NCBI GenBank assembly: GCA_036362985.1
Contig: JAYGXS010000010.1
Coordinates: 1,717,661 to 1,781,660 of the forward strand
Direction: 5' to 3'
Source: Ligula intestinalis
Taxonomy: Eukaryota; Platyhelminthes; Cestoda; Diphyllobothriidea; Diphyllobothriidae
DNA: 64,000 bases
Below are positions 63,601-64,000 of the stretch, one piece after another. A program made the position numbers and the translations under genes. The notes beneath the pieces were generated by a model. That model was not told the DNA's origin. It was given only the letters and a program-made list of their open reading frames with translations, and did no database searches. Each line of letters starts with the position of its first letter. The first letter of the stretch is position 1.

Positions 63601-64000
63601 GATAGCCAGCGGCGAGGGTGCACCACCACCAACTGACCGCCTAAATTTTTCTTTCTTGAAAATAATAAACTTCTCATATTCTGGGAGCTTGAACTTGACA
63701 CTATAGAATTTTAAACTCACAAACTCCTGAAACCAGGTCTCCATCCGTAGCTTAGCAGCAATTTTGGTGGCTCCAATACACCCATTGAGATAAAAAAAGC
63801 GGTTCCTTGCGTTTTCCGCGTATTTCGTCGTCAAACTCAAGGAGCAGGCTCTGTAAACTGATTGCACACCAAGAACCACAATGTTCGTTATCTTGCCCAG
63901 GCTGATATCCATAGGCGGTAAGGCGAATTTATGTGATTGTCCTAGAAATCGATGGAGGACGACATCAACAAATAGGTCCACGTTAGAGTTCTTGATAACA
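63586..64000 (-). pseudogene. Exon-like stretch X, copy C (runs off the window)
   Basis: The minus-strand frame is open from the window edge: VIKNSNVDLFVDVVLHRFLG, SHKFALPPMDISLGKITNIV, GVQSVYRACSLSLTTKYAEN, NGCIGATKIAAKLRMETWFQ, LPEYEKFIIFKKEKFRRSVG. By comparison with copy B the acceptor lies just beyond 64000. A weak shared donor candidate (GCG|GTCA near 63640) would end the exon before the foldback-derived tail. No family recognised. Confidence 0.45.

Noticed and set aside
1..64000. CRISPR arrays, prophage, bacterial operons
   Set aside because: No regularly spaced repeats with unique spacers, no bacterial gene organisation. Poly(A) signals, splice-like sites and retroelements show eukaryotic DNA.

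Overview
This is a eukaryotic nuclear window. It has no operons and no compact gene array. It is packed with decayed retroelements and inverted repeats, and it contains a 100-N scaffold gap (13820-13919). The dominant content is Penelope-like elements (PLEs: reverse transcriptase plus a C-terminal GIY-YIG endonuclease) with hammerhead-type self-cleaving RNA motifs in their terminal repeats. Other content is truncated CR1/jockey-like non-LTR reverse transcriptases, tRNA-like (SINE-type) repeats and a long-armed foldback DNA element. The flavour of the RT and GIY-YIG proteins suggests a flatworm with a large genome, perhaps a diphyllobothriidean tapeworm. That assignment is inference from remembered protein style, not a search result.

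Layout. 1-7 kb: a CR1-like RT tail, a foldback fragment, a dispersed repeat, a tRNA-like repeat and two inverted PLE remnants. 7-16 kb: two head-to-tail copies (A 7.0-12.1 kb, B 12.1-16.0 kb) of a composite unit. The unit holds PLE family 3, three exon-like coding stretches on the minus strand (X, Y and Z), PLE family 2 and a foldback fragment. A third copy (C) fills 57.7-64.0 kb. 16-18 kb: mostly featureless. 18-20 kb: PLE family 5 interrupted by a complete 993-bp foldback element in a TA site. 21-31 kb: PLE families 1b and 6, several dispersed repeats, and a tRNA-like repeat followed by a hammerhead motif. 31-39 kb: mostly unrecognised, plus a decayed coding stretch at 38.9 kb. 39.9-47.2 kb: a dense PLE graveyard. 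47.2-50 kb: AT-rich, with nothing recognised. 50-51 kb: a second foldback element. 53.0-57.1 kb: the best-preserved element, a PLE with an uninterrupted 827-834 codon ORF, a tandem terminal repeat and an inverted partial copy, all between perfect 12-bp target-site duplications.

How the parts relate. At least seven GIY-YIG/RT lineages or sub-lineages of PLE are present, several with their own hammerhead. Across four of these motif families, from unrelated-looking sequences, the segment forming stem III is short and self-complementary (ACGT, AATT, AACAATTGTT, and an AAGG/CTTT near-palindrome in the tRNA-like repeat). This is the form expected of ribozymes that work as dimers in tandem transcripts. 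In the three PLE families of this kind an AATAAA signal usually lies about 5-10 bases past the predicted cleavage site. Many elements also share a hairpin plan: an antisense terminal repeat joined to a sense coding end.

The only candidate host coding sequence is the triplicated X/Y/Z exon set. Its copies differ mostly by amino-acid-changing substitutions, so it may be a dead or relaxed gene family carried by segmental duplication. No complete host gene, true tRNA, rRNA or CRISPR array was found.
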